8,173 bases of DNA from DAOTXK01 sp034435395 (GTDB lineage Bacteria; Chloroflexota; Anaerolineae; Aggregatilineales; Ch27): contig DAOTXK010000122.1 in assembly GCA_034435395.1 (NCBI GenBank), positions 1-8,173 on the forward strand, in the 5' to 3' direction. Under the pieces are notes generated by a model. It ran no database searches. It was not told the origin of the DNA and saw only the letters and a program-made list of their open reading frames with translations. The position numbers and the translations under genes were made by a program. Shown piece after piece: positions 5,399-8,173 of the stretch (positions within the stretch are counted from its first letter, which is position 1; the number at the start of each line of letters is the position of its first letter).

Positions 5399-6982
5399 AT
5401 GAAAAAACACTGGCTACGCAGGGGAAGCCTGGTCCTGCTGGGGATGCTGCTGCTAGCGGCGCTGGCGAGTCCCGGCCCGGCGAGGGCGCAAGGTGAGGAG
5501 CAGGCGTTCCTCGGCGTGCGCGTTCAGAGCACAGCCGACGGCGCGCTGATCGCCGAAGTGATCCCCGGCACCGGGGCCGACGACGCCGGTCTCCAGGCCG
5601 GCGACCTGATCACCGCCGTCGACGGCGAGCCGGTGGACCAGGACCACGATCTGCAAGAGTATATCCTGGCCCACCAGCCCGGCGATACCATCACCCTGAC
5701 CGTGGAACGGGGCGGCGAGGCAATAGCAGTCGAAGCCACCCTGGGCGTCCGTCCCGATGATCTGGAAGAACCGCCCTCCGGCGAGCCGTCCACCGCCAGG
5801 CCGACCGTGATCCATCATTACGTCTTCGCCGGGGGGACCTTCGCCCTGACCGATCAGGGCTGGGAAGTGCGGGACGTGGCGGATGGCTCGCGCGCCGATC
5901 AGGCCGGGTTGGAAGTCGGCGACCTGGTGCGGACGCTCAATGGCCGACCGGTCACTGACCTGCGGCTGGGTCGGGTGGCGGCTGTCCTGGCCGCCGGCGG
6001 CGACATCGTCCTCGGCGTGTCCCGCGACGGCGAAAGCCTGGACATCACCCTGCACCTCCGCCCCGGCACGTCCATCCAGTCCTACGAGGTCCGCGAAGCC
6101 CCCAGCGCCCCGCCGCCGGTCACCGTGGAACCCGTTCAGCCGCCGGTCGTGGTCCCGCCAGCCACTGGCGGCCTGCTGACCGACCGGCGCGGCTTCCTGG
6201 GTGTGTCATTTGTCACGCTGACGACGGAGAACATCGAGGAACTGGCCGCCGAACTGGAAACGACCATCCCGGTTGAGCAGGGGGCGCTGGTCATGGACGT
6301 GATGGCGGACACCCCCGCCGACGACATCGGGCTGGCTGTGGGCGACGTGATCACCGCCGTGAATGATGAACCGGTGAACGAGGAGCACACCCTGGCCGAC
6401 CGCCTCTACGCCTATGAGGTCGGCGACACCGTCACGCTGACCGTGGCCCGCGCCGACGAAACCCTGACGCTGGAAGCCACGCTGATCGCCCGCCCGCCGG
6501 AAGCTGGCATTCAGGCCATCCCGATGCCGTTCGCCACCGGCCCTGGCGTATGGCAGGATTTCTTCCGGGAGCACCCGGACCTCCTGCCGGAATTCTGGGA
6601 ACGGATGCGGCAGTACATGGCCGACGGCGACCCGGAGCCGCTGCGGGAGTTCCTGGAAGCGCACGGCCTGGAGGGTGTTGTCCCTCTGCCCCGGCGACAG
6701 GAAGGGGATGAGGGTCGGGGATGGTTCGGTTTTTTCTTCACGATCCCCGGCAGGGGAGCCACGCCCGACAGGGGGCGGAACTTCGCCAGTCCGGGCTTTG
6801 ACTGGGAGCGATTCCTGGAGCAGCACCCGGCGTTGGGCGAGTGGCTGGGGCGCTTTGGCCGGCGTTTTGATCCGGAGGCGCTCCCGGAGATGTTCCCCGG
6901 CTTCCGCTGGTTCGGCGGCGAGGCGGACTCCTCCCCCCAGGGCGTGACCCCGGCCCCGGAGCAGCCGGATACTTCGGCGTAG
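5399..6982 (+). CDS. Secreted protein with three PDZ domains, no protease domain
   Basis: A 527-residue exported protein. The signal peptide has a basic MKKHWLRRG start, a Leu-rich core at 11-22, and probable cleavage after ARA (28-30). PDZ1 (about 37-118), PDZ2 (about 147-222) and PDZ3 (about 265-366) each carry the PDZ pattern AGL..GD.[IV]..[LV]N/DG.PV. PDZ1 and PDZ3 are especially alike (GDLITAVDGEPV and GDVITAVNDEPV; GDTITLTVER and GDTVTLTVAR), suggesting internal duplication. Pro-rich linkers separate the domains. The tail (about 384-505) has a degenerate repeat, W385xxFFxxHP and W469xxFLxxHP, with a weaker copy at 415-423. There is no trypsin-like Ser protease domain as in HtrA/DegP and no metalloprotease HExxH motif, so this is probably a peptide-binding scaffold or adaptor outside the membrane. 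ATG 5399 was chosen for AGGAG 7 nt upstream and for the signal peptide. It may be linked to the preceding kinase in function; that is inference. Confidence 0.9.
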   Translation: MKKHWLRRGSLVLLGMLLLAALASPGPARAQGEEQAFLGVRVQSTADGALIAEVIPGTGADDAGLQAGDLITAVDGEPVDQDHDLQEYILAHQPGDTITLTVERGGEAIAVEATLGVRPDDLEEPPSGEPSTARPTVIHHYVFAGGTFALTDQGWEVRDVADGSRADQAGLEVGDLVRTLNGRPVTDLRLGRVAAVLAAGGDIVLGVSRDGESLDITLHLRPGTSIQSYEVREAPSAPPPVTVEPVQPPVVVPPATGGLLTDRRGFLGVSFVTLTTENIEELAAELETTIPVEQGALVMDVMADTPADDIGLAVGDVITAVNDEPVNEEHTLADRLYAYEVGDTVTLTVARADETLTLEATLIARPPEAGIQAIPMPFATGPGVWQDFFREHPDLLPEFWERMRQYMADGDPEPLREFLEAHGLEGVVPLPRRQEGDEGRGWFGFFFTIPGRGATPDRGRNFASPGFDWERFLEQHPALGEWLGRFGRRFDPEALPEMFPGFRWFGGEADSSPQGVTPAPEQPDTSA

Positions 6983-7005
6983 GCCCACCAGGGGCGGCGA
7001 TCTCA

Positions 7006-7046
7006 CCCCGGCGGCGGTTCGGGATGCCGGGCCGCCGCCTCTGGGG
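7006..7046. terminator. Long GC-rich hairpin between convergent genes
   Basis: GGCGGCGG (7010-7017) pairs with CCGCCGCC (7032-7039). The stem can extend through CCCC (7006-7009) with GGGG (7043-7046) across a 3-nt bulge, and CGG/CCG (7020-7022, 7027-7029) can pair inside the loop. It sits midway in the 90-nt gap between the stops of the PDZ and TIR genes. There is no T-run on either side, so it would act as a bidirectional transcript-end structure rather than a classic intrinsic terminator. Confidence 0.45.
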
Positions 7047-7072
7047 CGACGCCGGATCAACCAGGCGCGATC

Positions 7073-8095
7073 TCACGCCACCCGCACGCGCACGATGAGG
7101 TCACCGTGGCGCTGGCGGTCGCGCAGGTTGGGCATGCCGCGCCCCTCCAGGCAGAACTCCTGGCCGGATCGGGTGCCGGGCGGCAGCTCCAGCCGGGCCT
7201 CACCGGCCAGCGTGGGGGCGTTCACCGCCCCACCGGCAGCCGCCGTCGGGGGATCGATCCGCACCTCGGTGTAGAGGTCGTCGCCGAATCGCTCGAAACG
7301 CGGATGATCCTCCACCCTGACGATGACATGCACATCGTCCCATTCCCGTGACAGGAAACCTCCCCGGCGGCGGCCTTCCCCGCGCAGCACGATCCTGAGG
7401 CCGGTCCCGGCCCCAGGCGGGACCCGGACGATACACTCCCGGCGGGGGCATTGCAGGCGGCGCTCAGCGCCGTGATAAGCCTCCTCCAGCGTGATGGTGA
7501 GATCGCGCAGGACAAACCGCTGCGTCGAGCCTTCTTTGACCGACCACCGGCCCTGGCCGGCGCGCGGCCCTTTCTTAAATATCTCGTCGAAAAACTCGTC
7601 GAAGAGCGACGCGAACTCGCTCGACGGCGCTGGCCCGCCGCCGAGCGCGAACAACTGCGGGGGCGTCCCCTCCGGCACCCGCCGGGGCAGGAAGACCAGG
7701 TCCGCCGGGATGGTCACGGCGTGCGCCATCAGCCCTTCCACCAGCCGGGCGCGGGCTTCCGGCGTCGGCGCGGCAGTGAAGTCGAGGCTGGGCCGGGACT
7801 CCAGGCCGCGCGGCAGCGAAGCCCCGGCCTGCACCACCACCGGAATAACCGGCCGGCCCAGCGCCACCGCCCTGGCGTACTGCCACCGGCACCATTCCTC
7901 CCGCGCCGAGGCCGGGGTCAGCGCATAAACAAACGCCTCACAGCCCGCGATGGCCTCTTCCAGGCAATCCGGCCAGCTCTGTCCCGGACCTGGCCGGGCA
8001 CTGGAGAGGATTTCATGCCCGCCGGATTGTAAAGCCTTGACCAGATCATTCACCACAAACAAATCTTCAACCGCATAACAGACGAACAGGCGCAT
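7073..8095 (-). CDS. TIR domain fused to DnaJ/CbpA C-terminal substrate-binding domain (J domain absent)
   Basis: A 340-residue, probably cytoplasmic protein with no signal peptide or TM segment. Residues 1 to about 125 are a bacterial TIR domain: strand A RLFVCYAVEDL, BB-loop region SARPGPGQSW, CEAFVYALTPAS (52-63), and EEWCRWQYARAVALGRPVIPV (66-86). In the WCxxE pattern seen in many TIRs, the Glu position is Gln72. A linker contains FASLFDEFFDEIF (161-173), resembling the short segment after the J domain in CbpA-like proteins. Residues about 192-340 are DnaJ_C: LTITLEEAYHGAERRL, VRVPPGAGTGLRIVLRGEG, VEDHPRFERFGDDLYTEVRI, LPPGTRSGQEFCLEGRGMPNL, GDLIVRVRVA. There is no HPD motif, J domain or zinc finger, and the protein stops at the end of CTD-II without the usual C-terminal dimerisation helix. 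ATG 8095 was chosen because GGGGGGAG (minus strand) lies just upstream. DnaJ_C suggests binding of unfolded clients; the TIR may signal or oligomerise. No known defence partner is adjacent. Confidence 0.9.
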   Translation of the reverse strand: MRLFVCYAVEDLFVVNDLVKALQSGGHEILSSARPGPGQSWPDCLEEAIAGCEAFVYALTPASAREEWCRWQYARAVALGRPVIPVVVQAGASLPRGLESRPSLDFTAAPTPEARARLVEGLMAHAVTIPADLVFLPRRVPEGTPPQLFALGGGPAPSSEFASLFDEFFDEIFKKGPRAGQGRWSVKEGSTQRFVLRDLTITLEEAYHGAERRLQCPRRECIVRVPPGAGTGLRIVLRGEGRRRGGFLSREWDDVHVIVRVEDHPRFERFGDDLYTEVRIDPPTAAAGGAVNAPTLAGEARLELPPGTRSGQEFCLEGRGMPNLRDRQRHGDLIVRVRVA

Positions 8096-8132
8096 GATCT
8101 CCCCCCTATTCCGCAGGCTCACGGCCAGCCCT

Positions 8133-8138
8133 ATTATA
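8133..8138 (-). promoter_or_regulatory. Consensus -10 box of the TIR-DnaJ_C gene
   Basis: On the minus strand 8138-8133 reads TATAAT, a perfect -10, in otherwise GC-rich DNA. Transcription would begin near 8126, about 30 nt before the ATG at 8095 and upstream of its G-rich ribosome binding site (about 8099-8106). No clear TTGACA-like -35 is seen at 16-18 nt. The gene therefore seems to be transcribed alone, and the longer in-frame N-terminus back to 8170 is upstream of the likely transcription start. Confidence 0.5.
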
Positions 8139-8173
8139 GCCGACGGCGGGGATGACGCCGGACCCATCACCGC

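Noticed and set aside
6206..7060. 284-codon minus-strand frame opposite the PDZ gene
   Set aside because: It lies opposite a signal-peptide PDZ protein with strong domain support; its own translation is Arg/Gly-rich with no recognisable features.
8096..8170. N-terminal extension of the TIR-DnaJ_C protein to 8170
   Set aside because: The extension crosses the TATAAT box and the ribosome binding site, and TIR domains typically begin right where ATG 8095 places the first strand.

Overview
The window is a GC-rich stretch of bacterial chromosome (roughly two thirds G+C by eye) with strong G/C preference at third codon positions. The Pro/Thr-rich linkers, the mix of a conserved housekeeping cluster with multi-domain signalling proteins, and the TIR fusion would fit Chloroflexota (Anaerolineae-like), but this is an impression, not a phylogenetic result. 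There are no rRNA or tRNA genes, CRISPR arrays, insertion sequences or phage genes.

Layout from left to right. Positions 2-595 hold the 3' end of an unrecognised, probably exported or surface-attached protein, followed at 619-1065 by a Fur-family metal or peroxide regulator and, after 33 nt, an unannotated 48-codon small ORF with a good ribosome binding site (1099-1245). These run rightward. They converge on a leftward housekeeping operon, frr-uppS-cdsA (3420 down to 1304): ribosome recycling factor, undecaprenyl diphosphate synthase and CDP-diacylglycerol synthase. These three are tightly packed. A good sigma70-type promoter (TGGACA, 17 nt, TATACT) for the operon lies at 3596-3624, followed by a roughly 170-nt leader with a perfect dyad.

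From 3784 rightward comes a membrane sensor histidine kinase with no response regulator next to it, then a secreted protein with three PDZ domains and no protease domain (5399-6982). Its C-terminal tail carries a degenerate W/L-x-x-F-x-x-x-H repeat. The pairing suggests an envelope-sensing or envelope-protein-quality module, which is an inference from adjacency only.

The last gene (8095 down to 7073) is the most unusual. It is a 340-residue fusion of an N-terminal TIR domain to the C-terminal substrate-binding region of a DnaJ/CbpA-type co-chaperone. The J domain with its HPD motif is absent and the TIR sits in its place. The usual TIR catalytic glutamate position appears to be glutamine, and the C-terminal DnaJ dimerisation helix is missing. 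The gene has its own consensus TATAAT -10 box and a strong ribosome binding site, and it converges on the PDZ gene across a long GC-rich hairpin. This protein is the best candidate here for an undescribed system: a TIR signalling or scaffold domain directed by a chaperone client-binding module.
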